A DNA stretch of 64,000 bases from JAGSOU01 sp049974865 (GTDB lineage: Bacteria > Pseudomonadota > Alphaproteobacteria > Rhodobacterales > Rhodobacteraceae). The stretch is taken from positions 19,342-83,341 of the forward strand of contig JBNGCX010000008.1 of NCBI GenBank assembly GCA_049974865.1, read 5' to 3'. The notes beneath the pieces are model-generated. The model saw nothing but the letters and a program-made list of their open reading frames with translations, had not been told where the DNA came from and searched no databases. Position numbers and translations under genes: made by a program. Shown here piece by piece: positions 35,761-44,827 of this stretch (position 1 is its first letter; the number at the start of each line of letters is the position of its first letter).

Positions 35761-35784
35761 GGCGGGCCGCGGGCCCGCCTTTTT
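35761..35784 (+). terminator. Rho-independent terminator after oxidase subunit IV
   Basis: Perfect 8-bp stem GGCGGGCC/GGCCCGCC (35761-35768 and 35772-35779), 3-nt loop, then TTTTT, starting 6 bp after the stop codon. Ends the 32.4-35.8 kb transcript. Confidence 0.85.
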
Positions 35785-35804
35785 CTTGATGGGGGCCGTG
35801 CGCG

Positions 35805-36428
35805 ATGCGTCACTGGATTGCCTGCCTGGTCGTTCCGGCGTTGCTGGCCGGATGCGGCGCCGAGCCGGTCTGGGCCCCGGAGGAGGCGGTAGAGCGCGCC
35901 GCCTATCGCGACACGGAGAACCCGCCTTCGATCACGCTGTTCACGGTGCTCAACAACCGCTCAGGCGAGGGGGCGCATAGCGCGTTAATGATCAATGCCA
36001 GCCAGCGGGTGATCTTCGACCCGGCGGGCACTTGGTGGCACCGCACCGCGCCCGAGCGCAACGACCTGCATTACGGCATCACGCCGACCATGCTGAAATT
36101 CTACACCGACAACCACGCACGCGAGACGTTTCACGTTGACATCCAGACCCTCGAGGTCTCGCCCGAGGTGGCCGAGGCGGCCTTGCAGATCGCCGAGGAA
36201 TACGGCGCTGTCCCCAAGGCGTTCTGCGGGCGCTCGACCAGCGACATCCTGCGCCGGCTGCCCGGCTTCGAAACGGTGCCGCGCAGCATCTTCCCCAGGT
36301 CGATCATGCGCGGTTTCGCCAAGATCGACGGGGTCGAGCGGCACCAGGTCTACGACGACGATTCCGACGACAACGGCACCGTCCTGGTCGCGCAGCAGAC
36401 GGCGGCGCCGGCTCAGCCCGCCAGGTAG
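35805..36428 (+). CDS. Conserved lipoprotein, function unknown
   Basis: 207 residues with a lipoprotein signal (LVVPALLAGCG, Cys at about 17). The mature part has NNRSGEGAHSALMINASQRVIFDPAGTWWHR and FCGRSTSDILRRLPGF, with one conserved-looking Cys and several His. The pattern is vaguely like NlpC/P60 or DUF4105 proteins but I cannot assign it. Its 3' end overlaps the convergent azlD by 16 bp. Confidence 0.72.
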   Translation: MRHWIACLVVPALLAGCGAEPVWAPEEAVERAAYRDTENPPSITLFTVLNNRSGEGAHSALMINASQRVIFDPAGTWWHRTAPERNDLHYGITPTMLKFYTDNHARETFHVDIQTLEVSPEVAEAALQIAEEYGAVPKAFCGRSTSDILRRLPGFETVPRSIFPRSIMRGFAKIDGVERHQVYDDDSDDNGTVLVAQQTAAPAQPAR

Positions 36429-36742
36429 AGCCCCAGGTAGAGCGTCCCGGCCCCGCCGGCGATCGACAGGATCACATTCTTGCTGAGCATCCCCAGCCCA
36501 AGCGTGACGGCTGCGGCCGCAATCCGCGGCAGGTCGGGCTGGCCGCCCGTGGCCTCGGGCCACAGGACAAGCGGCGCGATCAGCGCGGGCAGGACCGCCA
36601 CCGGCGTGTAGCGCAGGTGGCGCAGCACCCAGGGCGGCAGGCGCCGGTCCCCGATCAGCCCCAGGAACGAGAACCGGATGAGGAAGGTGCCGACGCCGAG
36701 GGCGGCGATGATGAACCAGATTTCACCTACGCTTTGCATCAT
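36413..36742 (-). CDS. azlD: AzlD-type branched-chain amino acid transport subunit
   Basis: 109-residue, four-segment membrane protein: FIIAALGVGTFLIRFSFLGL, LRYTPVAVLPALIAPLVL, and C-terminal GGAGTLYLGLYLAG. The small partner of AzlC in the LIV-E exporter family. Overlaps azlC by 4 bp and follows it, as usual. Confidence 0.9.
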   Translation of the reverse strand: MMQSVGEIWFIIAALGVGTFLIRFSFLGLIGDRRLPPWVLRHLRYTPVAVLPALIAPLVLWPEATGGQPDLPRIAAAAVTLGLGMLSKNVILSIAGGAGTLYLGLYLAG

Positions 36743-37449
36743 TTGAACCGTTTCCCCATCCAGACCTCGACCTGCGCCCCGGTCACCATCGCCCCCAGCG
36801 CCGCCACCAGCAGCCCGCTGTTATAGGGCAGGCCGGCCAGCGCCAGCCCCAGTGCCACCGACACGCCTGCCGCCGCCACATGCGCCAGCGTCCGCAAGGC
36901 CGGCGCGATCAGCGCCAGGAAGGTGATCGGCACCGCGAAATCCAGCGCGTATTCGGGCGGGATGCTCTGTCCGACCAGCGCGCCGACCAGGGTGAAGGCA
37001 TACCAGAGCGGAAAGATCGGTGAGACCACGCCGAAGTAGTAGGCGATCTTCTCGGACAGCGGCATCTCGGGCTTGTCTTCGAACCGGGCCTGCCCGACCG
37101 CGTAGGATTGATCGACCAGCACATAGGCCATCAGCGCCCGCTGCCACAGCGGTGCGGCGCCCAGATACGGGGTGAGCGCCGCCGAATACATCGCCATGCG
37201 CAGGTTGACCGCCAGGGCCGTGGCCAGCACGATCACCGTGGGCGCGTTGTCGGTCATCAACTGCAGGGCGGCGAATTGCGAGGCGCCCGCGATCACCAGC
37301 ACCGAGAACCCCATCACCTCGGCCAGGTTCAGCCCCGCCTCCATGCCCACCACGCCGAACAGCAGCGCGAAGGGCACCACCACCAGAACGAAGGGCGCGC
37401 CGTGGGTGACGCCCAGCCAATAGGCCGGTCCGGTGCCGGTCGAATTCAT
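36739..37449 (-). CDS. azlC: AzlC family branched-chain amino acid exporter subunit
   Basis: 236-residue membrane protein of the LIV-E type: PFALLFGVVGMEAGLNLAEVMGFSVLVIAGASQFAALQLM and NLRMAMYSAALTPYLG are typical. With AzlD it forms a probable branched-chain amino acid exporter. No azlB/Lrp regulator is adjacent. Confidence 0.92.
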   Translation of the reverse strand: MNSTGTGPAYWLGVTHGAPFVLVVVPFALLFGVVGMEAGLNLAEVMGFSVLVIAGASQFAALQLMTDNAPTVIVLATALAVNLRMAMYSAALTPYLGAAPLWQRALMAYVLVDQSYAVGQARFEDKPEMPLSEKIAYYFGVVSPIFPLWYAFTLVGALVGQSIPPEYALDFAVPITFLALIAPALRTLAHVAAAGVSVALGLALAGLPYNSGLLVAALGAMVTGAQVEVWMGKRFK

Positions 37450-37524
37450 CTGTCGCTCCCGAGAAATCCGTTCGGTGAGCCCTTAGAACCTCGGCGCCGA
37501 AGATGCAATCCGCTGCGGCGCCGA

Positions 37525-38535
37525 TCAGTCGAAGGCGCCCGTCACCCGGCCCAGCAGCATGAAGGCGCGCGCGGTGCGGGTCTCGGCCAGATCGTTGATT
37601 TCCTGGTCTGAGGCGGCCTGTTCGAATTCCACCAGGCTGCGGTCGAACTGCCGCAGGAAGTGATGCGCGGCATCGCGGAAGATCGGGTCCTGCCGCATGC
37701 GTCCGGCGGTCAGCGCCAAGCAGGAGCGGTCGCGCACCCCGCCCAGCGCGGCCACCGTCGGGCCGCGCTCGCCGGAGGCGAACTTGCGCCAGATCTCGGG
37801 GCGCGCACGATCGGGGCTCAGGTCGTCCATGTAGATGCCGTCCTCGCTGAGCAGCGTCAGCACGTCCTGGGCCGCGCGCACCAGCTTGGCGGCACGGTGG
37901 TCTTCGAGGGCCCGGCGCAGGGCGCGGAAGCCCTCCTTGTCCTCGGCGGTCTCGGGGAAGTTCAGCGCCCGGATGAAATCGGCGGCGGGGAGCGGTGGCG
38001 CGATATCCTCGGCCGTGGTGCCCAGCGCCAGCGAGGGTTGCGCATCGTCCGCCCCCGGCGCGGTCGGCCTGAGCCGCGGCGGGTGGCCCGCGTCGCGGCT
38101 GGTGGCGAAGGTGGCGATCGCGCTTTCGGCCTGTTTCTGCGCGGCGGCGATCTCGTCCAGCTTTTTCTCGACCGAGGGTTTCACGCCGGCCACCGCGGTC
38201 TGCTGCTGTTCGATATAGCTGTGGCGCATGGCGTCGATCGCGGCCTGAAGCCGCGCCGATTCCTCGCGCATGATATGCGCGCTCTTGGCCGCCGAGGCGC
38301 CGACCCAGATCAGCGCCACCGGCATCACGACGGCGAGCAGGGTCATCACGAAGGTCATCGGGTCGAACGTCGCATCTTCGCCGCGCGGCGCCAGCAGGAA
38401 GAACAGCGCCGAACTGCCCAGCCAGACGAGGCTGAGCACCATGGCGATCACGTCGGCCGCGGTCAGGCCGCGGGCGCCCCGCGCCTTCCCGAAGATTCCA
38501 AGCTCCATCGGCTGCTCTGGTTTCTTCTCGGCCAT
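37525..38535 (-). CDS. Conserved membrane protein with coiled coil, function unknown
   Basis: 336 residues. Two membrane segments near the N-terminus (VIAMVLSLVWLGSSALFFLLA and MTFVMTLLAVVMPVALIWVGA), then a coiled coil (REESARLQAAIDAMRHSYIEQ...), a Pro-rich linker and a helical C-terminal domain (about 190-336) that looks conserved. Reading pattern fits a Rhodobacterales family; no function known. Lies 27 bp upstream of the greA end and 75 bp from azlC on the same strand. Confidence 0.75.
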   Translation of the reverse strand: MAEKKPEQPMELGIFGKARGARGLTAADVIAMVLSLVWLGSSALFFLLAPRGEDATFDPMTFVMTLLAVVMPVALIWVGASAAKSAHIMREESARLQAAIDAMRHSYIEQQQTAVAGVKPSVEKKLDEIAAAQKQAESAIATFATSRDAGHPPRLRPTAPGADDAQPSLALGTTAEDIAPPLPAADFIRALNFPETAEDKEGFRALRRALEDHRAAKLVRAAQDVLTLLSEDGIYMDDLSPDRARPEIWRKFASGERGPTVAALGGVRDRSCLALTAGRMRQDPIFRDAAHHFLRQFDRSLVEFEQAASDQEINDLAETRTARAFMLLGRVTGAFD

Positions 38536-38562
38536 GGCCCGGTCCCCGGTTGTCCTGCCGCC

Positions 38563-39033
38563 TCAGACGTATTTGATGCTGAGCACTTCGTAGCTCTTGC
38601 CGCCGCCGGGCGTGCGAACCTCGACGCTGTCGCCTTCTTCCTTGCCGATCAGCGCGCGCGCCAGCGGCGACTTGATGTTCAGCAGGCCCTTCTCGATGTC
38701 GGCCTCGGCCTCGCCCACGATCTGGTAGGTCTTTTTCTCGTCGGTATCCTCGTCCACCAGCTCGACCGTGGCGCCGAACTTGATCGAGCCCGACAGTTTC
38801 GACGGGTCGATCACCTCGGCCAGCGACAGAAGGCCCTCCAGCTCCTTGATCCGGCCCTCGATGAAGCTCTGCTTCTCGCGGGCGGCGTGATACTCGGCGT
38901 TTTCCGACAGGTCGCCGTGCTCGCGCGCCTCGGCGATGGCCTTGATCACGGCCGGCCGCTCGACGGATTTGAGCTGCTTCAATTCTGCATCAAGCGCGGT
39001 ATGGCCCGCGCGGGTCATCGGTATCTTTTCCAT
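38563..39033 (-). CDS. greA: Transcription elongation factor GreA
   Basis: Rescues backtracked RNA polymerase by stimulating transcript cleavage. 156 residues: N-terminal coiled coil with IAEAREHGDLSENAEYHAAREKQ (acidic tip) and a C-terminal FKBP-like domain (VGEAEADIEKGLLNIKSPLARALIGKEEGDSVEV). The ATG at 39033 (MEKIPMTRAGHTAL) is the usual start. The 232-bp gap to divergent ETF-QO holds two putative regulatory sites. Confidence 0.96.
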   Translation of the reverse strand: MEKIPMTRAGHTALDAELKQLKSVERPAVIKAIAEAREHGDLSENAEYHAAREKQSFIEGRIKELEGLLSLAEVIDPSKLSGSIKFGATVELVDEDTDEKKTYQIVGEAEADIEKGLLNIKSPLARALIGKEEGDSVEVRTPGGGKSYEVLSIKYV

Positions 39034-39144
39034 CTCTCTCATCGGACGGTTGGGCGCGGCGAGCCCCGAAACCGGCGCGCCGCTGGTGAATTGATTGCCA
39101 TACCTGACCTGACGGTGCGGCGAATTGCAAGGGAAACAGCGAGT

Positions 39145-39160
39145 AATGCTGCAATGCAAC
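39145..39160. promoter_or_regulatory. TGC-rich 16-bp site, greA/ETF-QO gap
   Basis: AATGCTGC-AA-TGCAAC. It differs at only two central positions from the site at 49036-49051 upstream of phbA, and resembles a shorter form upstream of the YdcH gene. TGC-rich operators are known for PhaR of Paracoccus/Rhodobacter, so a shared regulator is possible. Confidence 0.4.
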
Positions 39161-39180
39161 ATCGTGATGTCGGGTTACAA

Positions 39181-39208
39181 TTGACGCGGCCAAGGCCAGT
39201 CAGATAAC
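39181..39208 (+). promoter_or_regulatory. Putative sigma-70 promoter of ETF-QO
   Basis: TTGACG (39181-39186) and GATAAC (39203-39208) with 16-bp spacing, 57 bp upstream of the ATG. Five and four of six bases match the consensus boxes. The region is relatively AT-rich for this genome. Confidence 0.35.
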
Positions 39209-39265
39209 GATTTGCGGGGTATTTAACGGAGGAGAGCGCCGCGGCGGCGCAAAGAGGGGACGCAG

Positions 39266-40918
39266 ATGGCCGAGATCGAACGGGAATCGATAGAATACGA
39301 CGTGGTGATCGTGGGCGCGGGTCCCGCGGGGCTTTCCGCTGCGATCCGCCTGAAACAGCTCGATCCCGACCTCGGCGTCGTGGTGCTGGAGAAGGGCTCG
39401 GAGGTGGGGGCGCATATCCTGTCGGGTGCGGTACTCGACCCCTGCGGTCTGGATGCGCTGATCCCCGACTGGAAGGAAAAGGGCGCGCCGCTGAACACCC
39501 CGGTGACCGAGGACAATTTCTACCTTCTCGGCGAGGCCGGGCAGGTGCGCATCCCCAACTGGCCGATGCCGCCGCTGATGAACAACCACGGCAACTACAT
39601 CGTCTCCATGGGCAATGTCTGCCGCTGGATGGCCGAGCAGGCCGAGGGCCTGGGCGTGGAGATCTTCCCCGGCATGGCCTGTTCCGAGCTGGTCTATGGC
39701 GAGAACGGAGAGGTCAAGGGCGTGGTCGCGGGCGAGTTCGGCAAGAATCCCGACGGCACCCCCGGCCCGGCCTATGAGCCGGGGATGGAGCTGCACGGCA
39801 AATACGTGCTGCTGGGCGAGGGCGTGCGCGGCTCGCTGTCGAAAGAGGTGATGGCGAAATACGAGCTGTCCAAGGGGCATTGCCCGCAGAAATTCGGCCT
39901 CGGGATGAAAGAGATCTGGGAGATCGACCCCGACAAGCACCGCGAAGGCACGGTCACTCACACCATGGGCTGGCCGCTGGGCGGCAACGCCGGCGGCGGC
40001 TCGTTCATCTACCACCTGGAGAACAACCAGGTTTACGTGGGCTTCGTGGTGCACCTGAACTACGAGAACCCCCATCTCTTCCCCTACATGGAATTCCAGC
40101 GGTTCAAGCATCACCCGATGGTGGCGGAACTGCTGAAAGGCGGCAAGCGCGTGGCCTATGGTGCCCGCGCGATTTCCGAGGGCGGCTGGCAGTCGATCCC
40201 CAAGGTCACCTTCCCCGGCGGTGCGCTGCTGGGCTGCTCGGCCGGGCTGGTGAACGTGCCGCGCATCAAGGGCAACCACAACGCCATGCTCTCGGGCAAG
40301 GCCGCGGCCGAGGCCGCCCATGAGGCGATCAAGGCGGGCCGTTCGGGCGACGAGCTGACGACTTACGAGGACGACCTGCGCTCGGGGCCAGTTGCCAAGG
40401 ACCTCAAGCGCGTGCGCAACGTCAAGCCGCTGTGGTCCAAGCTGGGCATGGCGGCGAGCCTCGCCCTGGGCGGGTTCGACATGTGGGTGGCCAACCTCAC
40501 CGGCTGGAACCCGCTGGGCACCCTGCGCCACGGCAAATCGGATGCCGCGGCCACCGGCGAGGCGTCGAAATTCGAGCCCATCGATTACCCCAGGCCCGAC
40601 GGCAAGCTCAGCTTCGACCGGCTGACCAATGTCAGCTTCTCGATGACCAACCACGAGGAAAGCCAGCCCTGCCACCTGCAGCTCAAGGACCCCTCGGTCC
40701 CGGTCAAGGTGAACCTGCCGAAATACGCCGAACCCGCGCAGCGCTACTGCCCGGCCGGCGTCTACGAGGTGGTCGAGGAAGAGGGCAAGGAGCCGCGCTT
40801 CGTCATCAATTTCCAGAACTGCGTGCACTGCAAGACCTGCGATATCAAGGACCCCAGCCAGAACATCAACTGGGTCACGCCGCAGGGCGGCGACGGTCCG
40901 AACTATCCCAACATGTAA
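39266..40918 (+). CDS. Electron transfer flavoprotein-ubiquinone oxidoreductase
   Basis: Passes electrons from ETF (acyl-CoA and other dehydrogenases) to ubiquinone at the inner membrane. 550 residues: N-terminal FAD motif (DVVIVGAGPAGLSAAI, about 11-26), GPGMELH-like binding region, a hydrophobic quinone region, and the C-terminal [4Fe-4S] ligands YCPAGVYEV and CVHCKTCDIKDP. Connects functionally with the acyl-CoA dehydrogenase at 32.4 kb. A GAGGGGA ribosome site precedes the ATG. Confidence 0.95.
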   Translation: MAEIERESIEYDVVIVGAGPAGLSAAIRLKQLDPDLGVVVLEKGSEVGAHILSGAVLDPCGLDALIPDWKEKGAPLNTPVTEDNFYLLGEAGQVRIPNWPMPPLMNNHGNYIVSMGNVCRWMAEQAEGLGVEIFPGMACSELVYGENGEVKGVVAGEFGKNPDGTPGPAYEPGMELHGKYVLLGEGVRGSLSKEVMAKYELSKGHCPQKFGLGMKEIWEIDPDKHREGTVTHTMGWPLGGNAGGGSFIYHLENNQVYVGFVVHLNYENPHLFPYMEFQRFKHHPMVAELLKGGKRVAYGARAISEGGWQSIPKVTFPGGALLGCSAGLVNVPRIKGNHNAMLSGKAAAEAAHEAIKAGRSGDELTTYEDDLRSGPVAKDLKRVRNVKPLWSKLGMAASLALGGFDMWVANLTGWNPLGTLRHGKSDAAATGEASKFEPIDYPRPDGKLSFDRLTNVSFSMTNHEESQPCHLQLKDPSVPVKVNLPKYAEPAQRYCPAGVYEVVEEEGKEPRFVINFQNCVHCKTCDIKDPSQNINWVTPQGGDGPNYPNM

Positions 40919-41007
40919 CAGCTGCGTGCACAGGGGCGGCGAATGGTCCGCCCCGCATTGCCACCGGACGCCCGGGGGGCTACTTTCCGGCGAGGTCTAG
41001 TTGGAGA

Positions 41008-42738
41008 GTGCCCTTGCCCTTTTTCCCTTCCCGCCTGACGGCCCTTGCAGCCAGCATCGCGGCCGCTGCCAGCCTCGCGGCGCCGGCGCAGGCCCAGAAC
41101 GGCCTGGCCGGGGCCTTCCTGGCGGCGCGACACGCCAGCGTGGAACACGACTACAAGGCCGCCGCCGCCTATTACAGCCGGGCGCTGGCCCTCGACCCCT
41201 CGAACCCCGGGCTGCTGGAAAACGCGCTTCTGGCCTTTGTCGGGCTGGGGCAGGTCGACAGCGCCGTGCCCATCGCGCGGCGCCTGCAATCGGCCGGCTT
41301 CGACAGCCAGGCCGCGAACCTGGTGCTGCTGGCCGATCAACTCGCCCGAGGGGGCTTCGAGCAGGCGCTCGAGGATATCGAGGCCGGGCGCTCCGTCGGG
41401 CCACTGGTGGACGGGCTGGCCAAGGCCTGGAGCCATCTCGGCGCCGGCCGCATGGCCCAGGCGCTCGACGCCTTCGACGCCGCCGCCGAGGAGACCGGGC
41501 TTGCCGTCTTCGGCATGTATCACAAGGCACTGGCCCTCGCGATGGTCGGGGATTTCGAAAGCGCCGAGGCGCTGTTCGCCAGCGAGGAGGGGCAGCGCCT
41601 GCACATGACCCGGCGCGGCGTCCTCGCCCATGTCGAGATCCTCAGCCAGCTTGAACGCAATCCCGAGGCCGTCGCCCTGCTGACCGACGTGTTCGGCCCC
41701 GAGCCGGACCCGGGCGTGGCGCGCCTGCGCGATCGGCTGGAGGGGGGCGAGCGGCTGCCCTTCGACATCGTCAATTCGGCCCGTGACGGGGCGGCCGAGA
41801 TATTCTTTACCGTGGCCGGCGCGCTGGAAGGCGAGGCCACCGATGCCTATACGCTGCTCTATTCCCGCGCCGCCGAATTCCTGCGCCCCGATCACGTGGA
41901 CGCCGTGCTGTTGTCGGCCTCGCTGCTGGAGGCGCAGGAGCGCTTCGATCTCGCGACCGAGGCCTATCGCCGCGTGCCGGCCGACGACCCGGCCTTCTAC
42001 GCCGCCGAACTGGGCCGGGCGGAGACGCTGGAAAGGGCCGGCAAGGTCGATGCCGCGATCGAGGTGCTGACCCAGCTGTCGAAAACCCACGCGCGCGTGG
42101 CCATCGTGCATGTCACCCTGGGCGACATGCTGCGCCGACTGAAGCGCTACGACGACGCGCGCAAGGCCTATGACCAGGCCGTCGCCCTGTTCGACGAGCC
42201 CGAGCGCGCGCAATGGATCGTCTATTACGCCCGCGGCATCGCGCATGAGCGGCTGGACATGTGGCCCGAGGCAGAGGCCGATTTCCGCAAGGCGCTGGAG
42301 CTGGAGCCCGACCAGCCCAGCGTGCTGAACTACCTGGGCTATTCCTATGTCGAGATGCAGACCAATCTCGACGAGGCGCTGGACATGATCGAGCGCGCCG
42401 TGGCGGCGCGCCCCGAGGACGGCTACATCACCGACTCGCTGGGCTGGGTGCTGTTCCGCCTGGGCCGCTACGAAGAGGCGGTGCCCTATATGGAGCGCGC
42501 GACCGAGCTGATGCCGGTCGATCCGGTGGTGAACGACCACCTGGGCGACGTGCTGTGGGCCGTGGGCCGCAAGCTGGAGGCCGAGTTCCAGTGGCGCCGG
42601 GCGCTGTCCTTCATCGATCCGGACGAACCGGCCGAGGATGTCGATCCCGACCGCATCCGCCGCAAGCTGGAGGTAGGGCTGGACAAGGTGCTGGAAGAGG
42701 AAGGCGCCCCGCCGTTGAGGGTGGCCAATGGCAATTGA
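41008..42738 (+). CDS. TPR-repeat periplasmic protein
   Basis: About 576 residues. Signal peptide (RLTALAASIAAAASLAAPAQAQ), then tetratricopeptide repeats throughout, clearest at AAAYYSRALALDPSNPGLLENAL, VAIVHVTLGDMLRRLKRYDDARKAYDQA, AEADFRKALELEPDQPSVLNYLG and the closing EEAVPYMERATELMPVDPVVNDH. Probably a scaffold for envelope complexes. Start is uncertain: GTG at 41008 or TTG at 41014; GGAGAG at 41003 fits the TTG better. Its end overlaps ispE by 11 bp. Confidence 0.85.
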   Translation: MPLPFFPSRLTALAASIAAAASLAAPAQAQNGLAGAFLAARHASVEHDYKAAAAYYSRALALDPSNPGLLENALLAFVGLGQVDSAVPIARRLQSAGFDSQAANLVLLADQLARGGFEQALEDIEAGRSVGPLVDGLAKAWSHLGAGRMAQALDAFDAAAEETGLAVFGMYHKALALAMVGDFESAEALFASEEGQRLHMTRRGVLAHVEILSQLERNPEAVALLTDVFGPEPDPGVARLRDRLEGGERLPFDIVNSARDGAAEIFFTVAGALEGEATDAYTLLYSRAAEFLRPDHVDAVLLSASLLEAQERFDLATEAYRRVPADDPAFYAAELGRAETLERAGKVDAAIEVLTQLSKTHARVAIVHVTLGDMLRRLKRYDDARKAYDQAVALFDEPERAQWIVYYARGIAHERLDMWPEAEADFRKALELEPDQPSVLNYLGYSYVEMQTNLDEALDMIERAVAARPEDGYITDSLGWVLFRLGRYEEAVPYMERATELMPVDPVVNDHLGDVLWAVGRKLEAEFQWRRALSFIDPDEPAEDVDPDRIRRKLEVGLDKVLEEEGAPPLRVANGN

Positions 42739-43555
42739 GGCCCTCGCGCCCGCCAAGGTCAACCTGACGCTGCATGTCACCGGGCAACGGGCCGACGGCT
42801 ATCACCTGCTCGACAGCCTTGTCGTGTTCGCCGATATCGGCGACCGCCTGCGCGTCGAAAACGGCCCAGGGCTGCGCTTGGCGGTCGAAGGGCCGCTGGC
42901 CGAGGGCGTGCCCACCGACGACGGCAATTCCATCCTGCAGGCGGCACGCTTGCTCGGCGCCGACGACCTGCATTTCACGCTGACAAAGGTCTTGCCCTCG
43001 GCCGCCGGGATCGGCGGCGGCACCTCGGATGCGGCCGCCGCGCTGCGCGCCGTGGCCCAGTTGCGCGGGCTGGAACTCCCCTCCGATGTCTCGCCGCTGG
43101 GCGCCGATGTCCCGGTCTGCCTGCTGGGCCGCGCCGCCCGCATGGAGGGGATCGGGGAAAAAGTGACCCCGGTCGCGGGCCTGCCCGGGATATTCGCGGT
43201 GCTGGCAAACCCAGGCGTGGCGGTCTCCACCCCCGCGGTATTCAAGCGCCTCGCGCAGAAGGCCAACCTGCCGATGCCCGCCGGCCTCCCGTGCTTCGCG
43301 ACCGCGCGCGGCCTGGCCGAATGGCTGGCCACCCAGCGCAACGATCTGGAGGCCCCGGCCATCGCCGAGCAGCCCGTGATCGCCGAAGTGCTGAAGACCC
43401 TTTCCGCGCTGCCGGACGCATTGCTCTCTCGCATGTCCGGTTCCGGCGCCACCTGTTTCGCGCTGTTCGAGACCCGCGCGCAGGCCAAGGCCGCCGCGCA
43501 GGCGCTGCAACTGGATCATCCAGAGTGGTGGGTGGCGCCCTGCGCGCTCAGTTGA
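42728..43555 (+). CDS. ispE: 4-diphosphocytidyl-2-C-methyl-D-erythritol kinase
   Basis: Phosphorylates CDP-ME in the MEP isoprenoid pathway. 275-residue GHMP kinase: APAKVNLTLHVTGQRADGYHLLDS at the N-terminus, the ATP loop LPSAAGIGGGTSDAAAAL, and MSGSGATCFALFE near the C-terminus. Overlaps the TPR gene by 11 bp and the convergent polyprenyl synthase by 8 bp; both are isoprenoid genes. Confidence 0.95.
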   Translation: MAIEALAPAKVNLTLHVTGQRADGYHLLDSLVVFADIGDRLRVENGPGLRLAVEGPLAEGVPTDDGNSILQAARLLGADDLHFTLTKVLPSAAGIGGGTSDAAAALRAVAQLRGLELPSDVSPLGADVPVCLLGRAARMEGIGEKVTPVAGLPGIFAVLANPGVAVSTPAVFKRLAQKANLPMPAGLPCFATARGLAEWLATQRNDLEAPAIAEQPVIAEVLKTLSALPDALLSRMSGSGATCFALFETRAQAKAAAQALQLDHPEWWVAPCALS

Positions 43556-44549
43556 CGCGGGCGACCACGTAGTCGGCCAAGTCCAGCAGCATCTGCCGCA
43601 CCGGCGCCTCGGGCAGCGCCGCCAGCGCGCACTTGGCCTTGCCCGCCCAGGCCAGCGCCTCGGCGCGCGTTTCCTCCAGCGCGTTGTGCCGCGCCAGCAG
43701 CGCCAGCGCCTGTTCCAGGTCGCCCTCTTCCTGTTTGCCCTTCTCGATGGTGCGCTGCCAGAAGCCGCGCTCTGCATCGTCGGCCTTGGCGACGGCCTTG
43801 ATCACCGGCAGGGTGAGTTTCCGTTCGCGGAAATCGTCGCCCACGTTCTTGCCGGTCGCCTTGGCGTCGCCCGCGTAATCCAGCAGGTCGTCCACGATCT
43901 GAAAGCTGATCCCCAGCGCGTCGCCATAGGTGTGGAGCGCCTTGACCTGTTCCTCCGGCGCGCCGCTGATCACGCCGCCGACCTCGGTCGCGGCCGAGAA
44001 CAGCGCCGCCGTCTTGCCGCGCACGACCTTCAGGTAGATTTCCTCGTCGGTGCGCAAATCCTGCGCCGCGGTCAGTTGCAGCACCTCGCCCTCGGCGATG
44101 GTGGCCGAGGCGTTGGCCAAGATATCCAGCACCCGCAGGCTGCCCGTCTCGACCATCAGCTGGAAGGATCGGGCGAACAGGTAATCGCCCACCAGAACGC
44201 TGGACTTGTTGTCCCACAGCAGGTTCGCCGTGGGCCGCCCGCGCCGCTGGCCGCTTTCGTCCACCACGTCGTCATGCAGCAGGGTGGCGGTGTGGATGAA
44301 CTCCACCGTCGCGGCCAGGTGGATGTGATAGGGCCCCTCGTAGCCGCAGAGCCGCGCCGCCGCCAGCGTCAGCATCGGGCGCAGGCGCTTGCCGCCGGCC
44401 TCGATCAGATGCGCGGAAACCTCGGGGATGCGCGGCGCGTGCTCGCTGGCCATGCGCTCGCGGATCAGGACGTTGACCGCCTCCATCTCGGGGGCGAGCA
44501 GGGCGCTCAGGCGCTCATGGGGTTTGGTGGCGGCGGTATCCAGGCTCAT
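43548..44549 (-). CDS. Polyprenyl diphosphate synthase, long chain (likely decaprenyl)
   Basis: Builds the ubiquinone side chain from FPP and IPP. 333 residues with both Asp-rich motifs (HDDVVDESGQRRG and QIVDDLLDYAGD) and GGKRLRPML. The region before the first motif (AATVEFIHTATLL) has small residues typical of long-chain IspB-type enzymes; C50 is guessed from the lineage. ATG at 44549 is used (44552 is a GTG). Feeds ubiA at 14.5 kb. Confidence 0.92.
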   Translation of the reverse strand: MSLDTAATKPHERLSALLAPEMEAVNVLIRERMASEHAPRIPEVSAHLIEAGGKRLRPMLTLAAARLCGYEGPYHIHLAATVEFIHTATLLHDDVVDESGQRRGRPTANLLWDNKSSVLVGDYLFARSFQLMVETGSLRVLDILANASATIAEGEVLQLTAAQDLRTDEEIYLKVVRGKTAALFSAATEVGGVISGAPEEQVKALHTYGDALGISFQIVDDLLDYAGDAKATGKNVGDDFRERKLTLPVIKAVAKADDAERGFWQRTIEKGKQEEGDLEQALALLARHNALEETRAEALAWAGKAKCALAALPEAPVRQMLLDLADYVVARVN

Positions 44550-44605
44550 CACGCTCTCGTCACTCGGCTCGACAAGCGGGGCGGCTTGCCCTTATCTCAC
44601 TGATC

Positions 44606-44824
44606 ATGAAAGAGCTTATTCGCACCAACGATCCCGCGCTCACGGCCTTCGTCTCGGCGCTCCTTCAGGGCGAGGAGATAGACTGCTTTGAAATGGATGT
44701 CTACATGAGCGTCCTCGAGGGCTCCATCGGCGTGCTTCCGCGCCGGATCATGGTGCGCGACGAGGATCTGTTTCGCGCCCGCGCCGTCCTGCGTGACAAC
44801 GACATATCCCTGCCCGAAAGCTGA
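44606..44824 (+). CDS. DUF2007 small protein
   Basis: 72 residues, no membrane segment. MKELIRTNDPALTAFVSALLQGEEIDCFEMDVYMSVLEG followed by RRIMVRDEDLFRARAVLRDN is the DUF2007 pattern, a PII-like putative signal-transduction domain. Three bases separate it from the methyltransferase gene, so they are cotranscribed. Confidence 0.85.
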   Translation: MKELIRTNDPALTAFVSALLQGEEIDCFEMDVYMSVLEGSIGVLPRRIMVRDEDLFRARAVLRDNDISLPES

Positions 44825-44827
44825 CCG

